Source: Breoghania sp037026715 (GTDB lineage Bacteria > Pseudomonadota > Alphaproteobacteria > Rhizobiales > Stappiaceae). Taken from it: a stretch of 64,000 nt of DNA. The notes beneath the pieces were generated by a model. It was not told where the DNA came from. It ran no database searches and worked only from the letters and a program-made list of their open reading frames with translations. Below are positions 24,709-32,876 of this stretch, piece after piece (within the stretch, counting starts at the first letter, position 1; each line of letters opens with the position of its first letter). A program made the position numbers and the translations under genes. The stretch spans positions 372,001 to 436,000 of the forward strand of contig NZ_JBANCG010000002.1 of assembly GCF_037026715.1 (NCBI RefSeq), written 5' to 3'.

Positions 24709-26127
24709 CTACCGCCCGTAGATGTCCTCGTAGCGGATGATGTCGTCCTCGCCGAGATAGGAGCCCGACTGCACCTCGATGAGCTTTGTCGGGATCTTGC
24801 CGGGGTTGGCGAGGCGGTGGCGGGCGGCCAGGGGTATGTAGGCGGCCTGGTTTTCCGACAGGAGCTGCACCTCGCCGTCGATGGTCACCTCCGCCGTGCC
24901 GGAAACCACCACCCAGTGCTCCGCGCGGTGAACATGGCTTTGCAGCGAAAGCTGCGCGCCGGGCTTCACCATGATGCACTTGACCTGGAAGCGCGCGCCC
25001 TCGCTCAGGCCCTCGTACCAGCCCCACGGCCGGTAGACCCGCTTGTGCTCGATCGCCTCGATGCGGTTTTCCGCCTCCAGCCGCTCCACGATCTTCTTGA
25101 CGTCCTGCGCCTTGTCCCGGTGCGCGACCAGCAGCGCATCGCGGGTGTTGACGACGAGCACGTCGGAAAGTCCCAGCACCGCCACGCTTGCATCCTGCGA
25201 ATAAACGAAGCTGTCCGAGGTATCCATGAACAGCGCCTCGCCCAGCGCCGCGTTGCCGTCGGCGTCTGCGGGAAACACCTCCCGTACCGCCGACCACGAG
25301 CCGAGATCACTCCAGCCCGGATCCATCGGCACGCAGGCGACGTTCTGCGCCCGCTCCATGATCGCGTAGTCGAAGGAGATGTTCTCGATCGCGGCAAAGG
25401 CGGTCGCCTCCAGCCGGAGGAAATCGAGATCGGCCGTCGCCCCGTCGATTGCGGCGCGTGCGCCTTTCAGGATGTCCGGCGCATGGGTCTCGAAGGCGGC
25501 TTTCATCGTGCTTGCGGAAAACAGGAAGATGCCGGCGTTCCACACGTAGCCGCCGTCGGCGAGATAGCCCTCGGCGCGCGCCCGGTCGGGCTTTTCGACG
25601 AATTCCAGAACCGCGCGCACCGCGCTTTCTTCCCCGCTCCCGTTTTCGGCGTCGCCCAGATGGATATAGCCGTAGCCGGTGTTCGGCTCGCTCGGGCGGA
25701 TGCCGAAGGTGACGATCCGGCCCGCCATTGCCGCTTCCTTGCCGGCCGTCACGGCCGCCAGAAAGGCCGCCTCGTCGGTGATCAGATGGTCGGAGGGCAG
25801 CATCAGGATCAGCCCGTCGGGGTCGTTCTCGCCCACCATCAGCGTGGCGATGGCGGCAGGTGCTGCGGTGTTGCGGCCCTGCGGCTCCAGCACGATGCGC
25901 CCGCCGGCAAGGCCTGCCTCCGCCATCTGTTCGCCGCAAAGAAACCGATGGTCCTGATTGGAAATGACGAGCGGCGCGGAAAAGTCCTCCGCCGATACCC
26001 GGCGACAGGTCTTCTGGAAAAGGCTCTCGTCGCCGAAGATCTGCAGGAATTGCTTGGGGTATGCCTTGCGCGACAGCGGCCACAACCGCGATCCGGAGCC
26101 GCCGGAGAGAATGCAAGGATGGATCAT
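24709..26127 (-). CDS. manC: mannose-1-phosphate guanylyltransferase / mannose-6-phosphate isomerase
   Basis: 472 residues, the usual length of the bifunctional type II enzyme (ManC/CpsB/AlgA/XanB). The N-terminal nucleotidyltransferase has GGSGSRLWPLSRKAYPKQ at about 9-26 and, later, FVEKPD and the WNAGIF motif. The C-terminal cupin isomerase domain (from about 350) has RPWGWYEGL and the metal-binding HVHRAEHWVVVSGTAEV. It makes GDP-mannose for surface polysaccharides, linking it in function with the rhamnose and heptose genes to the right. It is transcribed leftwards from the gap 26128-26327. Confidence 0.93.
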   Translation of the reverse strand: MIHPCILSGGSGSRLWPLSRKAYPKQFLQIFGDESLFQKTCRRVSAEDFSAPLVISNQDHRFLCGEQMAEAGLAGGRIVLEPQGRNTAAPAAIATLMVGENDPDGLILMLPSDHLITDEAAFLAAVTAGKEAAMAGRIVTFGIRPSEPNTGYGYIHLGDAENGSGEESAVRAVLEFVEKPDRARAEGYLADGGYVWNAGIFLFSASTMKAAFETHAPDILKGARAAIDGATADLDFLRLEATAFAAIENISFDYAIMERAQNVACVPMDPGWSDLGSWSAVREVFPADADGNAALGEALFMDTSDSFVYSQDASVAVLGLSDVLVVNTRDALLVAHRDKAQDVKKIVERLEAENRIEAIEHKRVYRPWGWYEGLSEGARFQVKCIMVKPGAQLSLQSHVHRAEHWVVVSGTAEVTIDGEVQLLSENQAAYIPLAARHRLANPGKIPTKLIEVQSGSYLGEDDIIRYEDIYGR

Positions 26128-26327
26128 GACCGCAAAAACCCTCTACGCATGTGTCGGTCGGGCGTGACGGCAGGCGCCGATTCGAAACGCGCCGGGCCAC
26201 CGCCGGGCCGTCGGCGGGGGCCGGCGACGGACCGGCGACTTTGCACCCCTGATGCTGTAGAGGCTCGCCCGGCTTTCCGCAACCTCGCCAACCCGCCGCC
26301 CGCCGGCAACCGCGAAAGTTCCCGTCC

Positions 26328-27080
26328 TTGTTCCCGCCCGGCCTCCTTCCTCCAAAGATCCTCGCCCGTGGCCGTTCCGCCGCCCCGGTGGGCTCTTCGT
26401 CGGCGTCGCTCGCGGCCGCTGCGGCTCGGCGCGCATGGCGGAAGGCGCGCGCGGGCATCGGTGCTGCGGGCCGGCGGGGCACCGGTGATCGGGCGATCGC
26501 CGTCTATGCGGTGCTGATCGTCCTGACGGGCGGTCTCGTCGCCGCGCTGCTGCTCTTTCACGACGAATTCACGGGGCTTGTCGGGGCAGGGGAGGTGCCC
26601 GTCCACTCCGCCGCGCAGGGGCGTGGCGAAGACGGTGCCGGTTTTCGCGCTGGCCGGCCGGATAGCGCGCTGGCGCCCGCCCGGCCGCCCTATTCGCGCT
26701 TTGCGCCCACGCTCGATCTTTCCCCGCCTGTGGAGGCGGCGGATGCCGAAACCCTTCGCGCCGGTCGCCGAACGGTGCGCCTCGCCTTCGTCGCGCCCAT
26801 GCCCGGCGGGGCCTTCTGCGTCGACCGTTTCCTCAATCGCGGCCGCTGTTCCACGATGGGGCAGGTCGCGTTGCAGAGGCTTGTCGGGCCGGTTGGGGCG
26901 GAATGCCGGCCGGTCTTCTATCCGGCGGGCGCTGTTCGCTACCAGTGCTTTGCCGGCAATGTCGACATCGCCCGCCACCAGCTGGCGGCGGGCCTTCTGA
27001 AGCCAGATGCACTGATGGCACTCCCGCGTCCCGCCCTGCCCTCGAAAGTGATCCCGCTCCGCCTGCGCAGCACCTTGTGA
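26328..27080 (+). CDS. membrane-anchored protein with degenerate thermonuclease-like domain
   Basis: 250 residues as an open frame; the start is uncertain (TTG 26328 or GTG 26388 among others) because the N-terminus is Ala/Arg-rich. One membrane helix lies at about 56-77 (AIAVYAVLIVLTGGLVAALLL). After a Pro-rich linker, the C-terminal part (about 145-230) shows the staphylococcal-nuclease-like sequence pattern: RLAFVAPM, a Cys pair, GQVALQRLV, then YQCFAGNVDIARHQLAAGLL. The catalytic Arg/Glu/Arg set cannot be found, so activity is doubtful. Related membrane-tethered nuclease-like proteins occur in Rhizobiales. Strand choice rests on this pattern. Confidence 0.5.
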   Translation: MFPPGLLPPKILARGRSAAPVGSSSASLAAAAARRAWRKARAGIGAAGRRGTGDRAIAVYAVLIVLTGGLVAALLLFHDEFTGLVGAGEVPVHSAAQGRGEDGAGFRAGRPDSALAPARPPYSRFAPTLDLSPPVEAADAETLRAGRRTVRLAFVAPMPGGAFCVDRFLNRGRCSTMGQVALQRLVGPVGAECRPVFYPAGAVRYQCFAGNVDIARHQLAAGLLKPDALMALPRPALPSKVIPLRLRSTL

Positions 27081-27110
27081 CGCGGGGTTTGGAGCCGCCG
27101 TGACGCTCCG

Positions 27111-27361
27111 AGCCAGCCCCTCGCGTCCCCCTCCCCCTTGAGGGGAGGGGTTAGGGGTGGGGGTAAAGCCGCTTGTTCAGAACCTGCCGCCTCACCCCCA
27201 CCCGAACGGCTGTAGGCGCCGTTCGACCTCCCCTCAAGGGGGAGGTGGGCCGTGGGGCAGCTCTTTGGTCCTAGATCCACCTGCAAGACCTGCCGCACGC
27301 AACAGGGCCAGCCCCTCGCGTCCCTTTCCCCCTTGAGGGGAGGGGCCAGGGGTGGGGGTAC
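27111..27361. repeat. three-copy C/G-tract palindromic repeat
   Basis: A unit reading GCCAGCCCCTCGCGTCCC, then CCCCTTGAGGGGAGGGG and a G-rich tail AGGGGTGGGGG occurs as direct copies at about 27111-27165 and 27307-27361. An inverted relative lies between them at about 27190-27250 (CTCACCCCCACCCGAACGGC ... CTCCCCTCAAGGGGGAGG). The whole gap between the two flanking genes is made of this. It is not coding. Confidence 0.7.
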
Positions 27362-27708
27362 CCCCGCTTGCTCCGAACCCCGCCTCCCGTCAAAAGCCTC
27401 CGCAATCCGCCGATCCGCGACAAAAGGACACCGTGGCGGGATGGCCCCTTCCGTCGCGCGCCTCATTCTTGCCATTGTGTTAACGCGACCGGCACGGCCT
27501 TTTCTCCGGGGTGCGCAGAGCACCGGTTCGATTGAGCGGAGAAAGGCGAGAAGACCGCAAGGCAAGGCGCCGGAGTGCGGGCTGCCGGACCGTTCTCGAT
27601 TGCGAGCGGCGAACCGGATCCCGGTTTCCCGGACAAGGTGGACGAGCGGGTACTTCGCAGCCGTCTTTCGACCGCCTTTTGATCATGATGAGCATATGGA
27701 GTGCGCTG

Positions 27709-27939
27709 ATGATGATGACCGATTGCGAGTTCGAATTGCTTGAGAAAATCTCCCGCCACGAGCTGCCCGAAGGGTCGGAATACGTGCCTCTCGCCGCGCT
27801 GAAGGCCGCCTTGCCGGCCTATGACGAGGACGCGCTCAAGGTCGCGGTCGAGGATCTGTGCTCCATGCAATTCATCGAGATGAAGGATGGCAGCCTTGCC
27901 ATCACCGACATGGGCGTCGCGGCCGTCTGCTCGCTGTAA
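27709..27939 (+). CDS. small hypothetical protein
   Basis: 76 residues from ATG 27709, with GGAG seven bases before it; in-frame ATGs at 27685 and 27688 would add eight or seven residues. The chain is acidic and looks like a small winged-helix-type fold: ELLEKISRHELPEGSEYVPLAALKAALP, then EDLCSMQFIEMKDGSLAITDMGVAAV. No known family is assigned. It stands alone between repeat regions. Confidence 0.6.
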   Translation: MMMTDCEFELLEKISRHELPEGSEYVPLAALKAALPAYDEDALKVAVEDLCSMQFIEMKDGSLAITDMGVAAVCSL

Positions 27940-28125
27940 CGCCACACGCCGGGCCGCGGCCTGCGCCGGATTGCGGCCCGACAGCAGCCTGATTGTTCTA
28001 AAGGCTGCCGCGCGACGAAGGCAGGCGAGCCCGGGCACCGAAAGCCCGGGCCGGCATGGTGCCGCGCCCTTGCTCTTCGTCCGCATTGAACCGTTTCATC
28101 CGGTCCGAATTCTCCCCCTCATACC

Positions 28126-28230
28126 CCTCCGCCGTCATCACCCGGCGAAGTCCGGGTGATCAAGCGCGTGCCCAAAATGCCGCGACTGGCGATGGATTGT
28201 CCGGCCTCCGCCGGGCGATGACGGCGGAGG
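28126..28230. repeat. palindromic intergenic repeat, family 1
   Basis: Arms CTCCGCCGTCATCACCCGG and CCGGGCGATGACGGCGGAGG are inverted, enclosing the small palindrome GGCGAAGTCCGGGTGATC and a variable middle. Close relative of the copy at 24566-24668. Confidence 0.75.
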
Positions 28231-28335
28231 GTCGTGAGGGGGAATGGTCGAAGGCACGCAACCCGATACCATTTCCGGTACAGCCTCCCGGGATGCCCTC
28301 GGTTTTTGCCGGTTTCACCGAAATATCGACACGGG

Positions 28336-28386
28336 CAACGTCATCCTGCGGGGCCCGCGCGAGCGGGCGTCTCGAAGGATGGCGCC
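28336..28386. repeat. partial palindromic repeat, family 2
   Basis: ACGTCATCCTGCGGGGCCCG ... GCGTCTCGAAGGATGG matches the right arm of the complete element at 42597-42743. The left arm is missing. Confidence 0.65.
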
Positions 28387-28537
28387 TTGCACCCGCCGCC
28401 CATCCCTTGCGCGCAACGGCAAACGAAGACCCGCGTCGTGGAACGCCGGGGCGCACGCGCGCGTTCCCCCCAAGAGTGCTTTCAAGAGTGCTTTCGCGCC
28501 CGGTTCCGCGCGGAAAACCCCGAAAAGGAGGAGACCG

Positions 28538-28981
28538 ATGGCACGCTTCACGCCCCCTCTCGACGCAATCGTGTGGCCGCGCCGCCGCATCGTCCGCACG
28601 GCTCCGGCCAAGGGCAGCACCGCGTCCGCGCGGCAGCTTCGCCTTGCTCCAACGCCGGTCGCCGCGGCTGCCCGCGCGCTTTCGCTCGCCTGTCCGCTGG
28701 CGTTCCTCGCGCTGCCCGCGGCATCCCAGGGCGACGTGGAGCGTCCGGAAACGGTCGAACGCGGGGCCGGCGCAAATCCGTGCACGGTCGATCCGCGTGC
28801 GGACGACAAGGATGCGGGCGCAAGGGCCGGAAAGGACGAAACGCTCGCCACGACGCTCGATGATTGCGACGGCGTGCTGAAGCCGGCCCCGCAGGCCGGC
28901 AAGGGCATGGTGGTGGAGCCGCCATCCGAGGGGCGCACGCCGGTGATCAAGCCGAAGACCCTGCCGGGCGATCCGCAATAG
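28538..28981 (+). CDS. small secreted protein, unknown
   Basis: 147 residues from ATG 28538, preceded by a near-perfect ribosome site (AAAAGGAGGAG). After a basic N-terminal stretch a hydrophobic segment with a likely signal-peptidase site follows (about 44-63: LSLACPLAFLALPAASQ). The mature part is polar, with two Cys (NPCTVDP and LDDCDGVLKP) and ends Pro/Lys-rich. The long N-region before the hydrophobic core is unusual for a signal peptide. Its stop is followed by a strong bidirectional terminator at 29025. Function unknown. Confidence 0.6.
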   Translation: MARFTPPLDAIVWPRRRIVRTAPAKGSTASARQLRLAPTPVAAAARALSLACPLAFLALPAASQGDVERPETVERGAGANPCTVDPRADDKDAGARAGKDETLATTLDDCDGVLKPAPQAGKGMVVEPPSEGRTPVIKPKTLPGDPQ

Positions 28982-29024
28982 GCTCGCGACGGACACTCAA
29001 TGCGCGGGGGCGGCAAACCCGATG

Positions 29025-29076
29025 AAGACACAAGAAAACCGGATCCCGCCGGTGGGATCCGGTTTTCTTGTGTCTT
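29025..29076. terminator. strong bidirectional terminator hairpin
   Basis: A perfect 23-base inverted repeat (29025-29047 and 29054-29076) with a 6-base loop. The outer part of each arm is A/T-rich (AAGACACAAGAAAA) so both strands end in T-rich runs. It separates the rightward gene ending at 28981 from the leftward gene ending at 29105. Confidence 0.85.
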
Positions 29077-29104
29077 CGCGTGGTGCGGGGGAGGGGCGGC
29101 CGCC

Positions 29105-29335
29105 CTACTTGCCGTCCTTTGCGCCCTTGTTGAGATCGCGCCGCGCGCGCTCATTCTTGTCCAGCTTCTCGAAGCTTTCCACCACGCCGTCCGTCTCCTG
29201 CCTGGCGTCGGGCTGGTCGTGGCGCTGGTTGCGCACGCTCGCCTGATCGTCGCCCTGCAGGCTGTTGCGGCCCATGCGGTCCTGCGCCAGATCGTTCTCT
29301 TTAACGTCCCGGGCGCGTTGCTGTTTTCCGGCCAT
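29105..29335 (-). CDS. small hydrophilic protein, unknown
   Basis: 76 residues with no hydrophobic segment; rich in Asp, Arg, Gln, Lys and Asn (MAGKQQRARDVKEN at the start, NKGAKDGK at the end). It is probably intrinsically disordered, of the stress-related hydrophilic type. It ends just past the bidirectional terminator and lies downstream of the small membrane-protein gene at 29539, in the same direction. Confidence 0.55.
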   Translation of the reverse strand: MAGKQQRARDVKENDLAQDRMGRNSLQGDDQASVRNQRHDQPDARQETDGVVESFEKLDKNERARRDLNKGAKDGK

Positions 29336-29538
29336 AGCGGGTCTTCCTTTCGCCTGTTTGGGTGTCTGGAAATCAACACGCGAGGCGGGGCGGCGTTCCG
29401 TTTCTCAGGCCCGTTTCACCCGCGTGAGCATGGCATCGTTCAACGACTGGCGCGTCCTGCGGTCGCCGGGCCCCGGATCGCCCGGTCTCGGATCGCCCGG
29501 TCTCGGATCGCCTGGTCTCGAATTCCAAGGTCCTTGCC

Positions 29539-29781
29539 TCATTGGGGCTGGCCTGCCGGCGCGGCAGCGGGCTCATTCTGCGTCTTTTCGCCGACCACGG
29601 ACAGCGAGGCCGTATCGCCGTCGCTGTTGATCCAGCCGACCACCGCGTACGCGATGACGAGGGCCGCAAGGCCAATGCCGAGAACCAGCAGCATCGAGGG
29701 GCCTTTCTCGCCCTGGCGCGCCTCGCGCGGGGTCTTCTTGATTTCCTGTTCGTCGTTTCCGCCATCGTTCCTGTCGGCCAT
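29539..29781 (-). CDS. small single-pass membrane protein, unknown
   Basis: 80 residues from ATG 29781. A charged N-terminus (EIKKTPREARQGEKG) is followed by one membrane helix (about 30-49, MLLVLGIGLAALVIAYAVVG) and a short periplasmic tail ending in Ala/Pro/Gln. AAGGAGG lies upstream on the minus strand. No family is recognised; similar-sized membrane proteins are common in Rhizobiales. Confidence 0.65.
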   Translation of the reverse strand: MADRNDGGNDEQEIKKTPREARQGEKGPSMLLVLGIGLAALVIAYAVVGWINSDGDTASLSVVGEKTQNEPAAAPAGQPQ

Positions 29782-29897
29782 GTCGTTCCTCCTTGTCCGG
29801 CGCGGGGGGGCGGGCAACGTTCGCGCTTTCAAAAGGACCAACGGCTCAGCGCCGCGCGCGTTCCCCTGCGGCAGGCCTGAACAGTGGCAAGGCGCGC

Positions 29898-29933
29898 AAA
29901 AAAGGCCGCGCTCCCGGCGGAACGCGGCCTCTC
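29898..29933 (-). terminator. Rho-independent terminator
   Basis: On the minus strand GGCCGCG...CGCGGCC (7-base stem, 29904-29910 with 29923-29929) is followed by six T. It lies about 30 bases after the stop of the methyltransferase-like gene. Confidence 0.75.
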
Positions 29934-29962
29934 GTGCGCTGGCAAGAAAATCGGCGCGGACC

Positions 29963-30835
29963 TTACATCGCGCGCGTCATCAGCGACTCCAGCGGCTCCG
30001 CCTCTGCCTGCTCACGCGGCCGGGACAGGAAGAACTCGGCCACCATCAGGCCCTTTTCCTCAAGCGGCAACGGCGACCGGCCGCGCGCGGCAAGTCCGGC
30101 GAATGCCCGCTCGCGTTCCTCCCGATCGGCGAAGCGGCGCTGGATGAACGGCGTGTCCTCCAGCTTCTCCGTCACGTAGCCGTGTTCGGCAAGCATCGCG
30201 GCCACATCGTCGAAGCCGGCGGTGCGCAGCACGAAATTGGCGAACCACGGCCTCTCCGGCTTGGTCAGGGCCGGCAGCAGACGCTCGAACGTGCGCGCGT
30301 TGACCGTGCCGACACCGCCCGTGGTGGTGACGAGATCGATCCCGGCAAGCGCCGGCCGCGCCGCCTCGGGAAGCGCTTCCGCTTCCAGGTTGACGGCAAA
30401 GCCCGCATCGAGCAGGCCGGCCTCGAGCGCGAACGCGATCGCCTTCGGCGCCATGTCGATGCCCGTGACCGTGATGTCGCGCTTGGCACGCAGCGCGGCG
30501 AAGAAGCGGTGGTCGAGCGCGATGATCTCGTGCGGCTCGGTGCGTTCCAGATGGCTCTGCGACCAATGGCTGTAAAGCTCGCCGATGGACAGATCGTATT
30601 TCAGGATCGCGGCGTTGATGCCGTAGGCGGCGCCGAGGTCGAGCAGGTTCACCGGCCCGCCGCGCGTCGCCGCCAGCCGCCCGATCAGCCGGTCTAGAAC
30701 CGGCTTCGCGGCATCCGGCAGCCGGTAGCCCAGCGGCTGCAGCACGCGGAAGAACTCGCGCGGGTCCTCATGGGTGTTGACGCGGTCGAGGCGGGTCCTG
30801 GTTTCATTGATGTCTTCGATGATGACGTCGCTCAT
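29963..30835 (-). CDS. class I SAM-dependent methyltransferase-like protein
   Basis: 290 residues. The Rossmann-type first motif is seen as VNLLDLGAAYGINAAIL (about 62-78), followed by a second acidic strand end (TVTGIDMAPKAIAFALEAG, about 118-136) and a fourth-motif strand LAGIDLVTTTGGVGTVN. The family is probably one of the uncharacterised methyltransferases; the substrate is unknown. It is monocistronic, with a clear terminator after its stop and about 0.7 kb without genes upstream. Confidence 0.65.
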   Translation of the reverse strand: MSDVIIEDINETRTRLDRVNTHEDPREFFRVLQPLGYRLPDAAKPVLDRLIGRLAATRGGPVNLLDLGAAYGINAAILKYDLSIGELYSHWSQSHLERTEPHEIIALDHRFFAALRAKRDITVTGIDMAPKAIAFALEAGLLDAGFAVNLEAEALPEAARPALAGIDLVTTTGGVGTVNARTFERLLPALTKPERPWFANFVLRTAGFDDVAAMLAEHGYVTEKLEDTPFIQRRFADREERERAFAGLAARGRSPLPLEEKGLMVAEFFLSRPREQAEAEPLESLMTRAM

Positions 30836-31546
30836 GGTCGGATCCCTTCATGTCTGTTGGTCTCAAGCGCCTTCCCGCCGTTCGGGCCTGCCTGCTGGGC
30901 AAAGCCGGGCGAACGGAAGCCGCTCCGGTGTTCGCTGGGTGGTCGTCAGGTCCCCGCCGCCGGACGCGCGCCGGATTCGGCCGAACCCGGTCGGCGCAGT
31001 CACGCGCCGGGCATCGGCGGGCTTTCGAGGCGGCAAGGGCGGGCCCGCACGGCCATTATCGCGTGCGGACGCAAGAACTCCGGAACCCCGGCGTCAAGGC
31101 GGCCAGGTTGAAGTTCCGTGTGGCAAGCCCCAGTACGAGCTTGAAAGGCTGATACCACAGATCCGATCAGGTTTGAACCTGTACTCAGCACGCGGCGATT
31201 TGTGGTATAAAAGTAATAGAACGAAAGTCGGAACGTGCCAGAGGGACGAAGATTATTTCGATATTTTGCAGCGTCCTGCCGGATAGACCGAGAAAATTCC
31301 GGTTATTCAATAGAAAAATATTTTTTCTTGGAAGCGTTTGCCGGGGCGGGCCTTCCGGTCATTGCCACGAAACGGCATGCCGTCATCGGCTCGGTTTGCG
31401 ACAACCTGGATATCCGAGCTCCGCTCTATCCATCGTCATCACCCGGCATCGTTCGGGCAATGACGCAGGAGAGATTGAGGAAAAGCCACGGCGCGGGGGA
31501 AGCGCATGGCGCGGTCCATCGCCCGGCCGCGGTCCACATCCCCGAC
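30836..31546. other. 711-base intergenic region with nested palindromes
   Basis: No convincing gene. The middle (about 31140-31340) is AT-rich and holds ATACCACA at 31152 mirrored by TGTGGTAT at 31201, enclosing the palindrome CAGGTTTGAACCTG (31168-31181). A partial family 1 repeat is at 31432-31468. It should hold the promoter of the leftward methyltransferase-like gene. Confidence 0.55.
31432..31468. repeat. partial palindromic repeat, family 1
   Basis: CGTCATCACCCGGCATCG followed by TTCGGGCAATGACG gives an inverted pair related to the longer copies, without the central variable part. Confidence 0.55.
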
Positions 31547-32305
31547 CTACATCCCCGGCATGGTGGGATCGGTCGGCATCGTCATCATCGTCGGCATCGG
31601 CGCCGGGCCGGTGTTGCCCACGCTGTCGCCCACGGTGATGCCGGCATCCGCATCGTTCAGCACCACCACCGGCGAGCCGAGCGGCACGCGGTCGTAGAGA
31701 TCGATGATGTCCTGATTCAGAAGGCGGATGCAGCCGGAGGAGACCGCCTTGCCGATGCTGCCGGGCTCGTTTGTGCCGTGAATGCGGTAGAGCGTGTCCT
31801 TGTTGCCCTGGAAGAGATAGAGCGCGCGCGCGCCGAGCGGATTGCCGAGCCCGCCGGGCATGCCGTTCTTGTAGGGCGCCACTCTGGGGTCGCGCTCCAC
31901 CATTTCCTTGGGCGGCGTCCAGGTCGGCCACTTCTCCTTGCGCTTGATCTCCGCCGTGCCGGTCCAGCCGAAGCCCTCGCGGCCGACGCCCACGCCGTAG
32001 CGCATCGCCTTGCCGTTGCCGTAGACGAGATAGAGAAAGCGCGCCTGCGGATCGACCACGATCGTGCCGGCGTGATAGGGGCTGGGATAGTCCACGAACT
32101 GGCGCAGATACTGCGGCGGGATGATGCGCAGGTCGACCGCCGGCACCGGAAACGCGTCGTCGTAGATCGCGCCGTACATCCGCCGGTAGGCCGGGTCGAG
32201 CCTGGGATCGGCGAGCTGCGGCGGCGCCTGGCGCATGCGCTGGGAGGAGGCGCAGCCGGCGAGCGTCAGCGCAAGGCCGGCCAGAAGGGCGCGGCGGCTC
32301 ACCAT
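31547..32305 (-). CDS. L,D-transpeptidase (YkuD/ErfK family), lipoprotein
   Basis: 252 residues from ATG 32305. The start is chosen because it gives a signal sequence MVSRRALLAGLALTLAGC with a Tat-like SRR and a lipobox ending at Cys18; the frame is open a further 45 codons upstream. The YkuD domain (about 80-225) has the catalytic motif HGTNEPGSIGKAVSSGCIRL with the active-site His and Cys. Such enzymes make 3-3 cross-links in peptidoglycan or tether proteins to it in the periplasm. The C-terminus is Met/Pro-rich. Confidence 0.9.
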   Translation of the reverse strand: MVSRRALLAGLALTLAGCASSQRMRQAPPQLADPRLDPAYRRMYGAIYDDAFPVPAVDLRIIPPQYLRQFVDYPSPYHAGTIVVDPQARFLYLVYGNGKAMRYGVGVGREGFGWTGTAEIKRKEKWPTWTPPKEMVERDPRVAPYKNGMPGGLGNPLGARALYLFQGNKDTLYRIHGTNEPGSIGKAVSSGCIRLLNQDIIDLYDRVPLGSPVVVLNDADAGITVGDSVGNTGPAPMPTMMTMPTDPTMPGM

Positions 32306-32876
32306 GGCAACGCCCGGCAGGCTTCCCGCCGCCTCGCCGCCATTCCCCGTGCAGCCATCGATGTGTGAATCGGAGGCGTCCCCGGCCGTTCCCGCCCCGG
32401 CATCGCATCCGGGCTGGGATGAAAACATCTTGCGAATCATGTCGGTGTCCTGCTTACGCGCTCACTATGGTCCAGTTTTCCGTCGTGGACATCCGCATCA
32501 TCGCGACAGTCCTTTTCCGATTGTCTTGTCCGCCGGTGGTCTTGTCCCCTCCGGCCCTTGCCCGAACCTGTCCGGCGTCGGCTCTTCCCGCAAGGCAGCC
32601 GGTATCGGGCGAGAAATGGGCCACACCGGGGCAAAGGACGATCCGTTGCCGGTGCCACCGCCGTTTTTTTGTACGGCGGCATGCCCTTAACGTGCAATCG
32701 CGACATCGGGTTCCCCCGCGCGCGGCGAGACTTGTTCTTGCAACCGTCTGAAATCGCGTGACGACGGCGGTTCTCAGCCATTTGTACGGAGAATCACGCT
32801 TACGTCCTTCTACTCATGCTTGTAATCTGTCGTTCGGTAAGCCGCATTGGTCCGGAGCGGTATCGGCGGGGGCGAC
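32306..32876. other. intergenic region between divergent genes
   Basis: If the transpeptidase starts at 32305, this gap carries the promoters of both divergent genes. The first 135 bases could instead encode an N-terminal extension of the transpeptidase. CCGCCG and CGGCGG flank a T-run around 32655-32680, a possible weak hairpin. Nothing else is seen. Confidence 0.45.

Larger units (their letters stand above)
27940..28537. other. repeat-rich intergenic region
   Basis: No gene is supported. It contains a family 1 palindromic repeat (28126-28230) and half of a family 2 element (28336-28386). Open frames crossing it are Arg/Pro-rich and have no protein-like features. Confidence 0.6.

Noticed and set aside
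31152..31208. tRNA or tRNA-like gene
   Set aside because: The inner CAGGTTTGAACCTG recalls a T arm, but no D arm, anticodon arm or complete acceptor pairing can be drawn.
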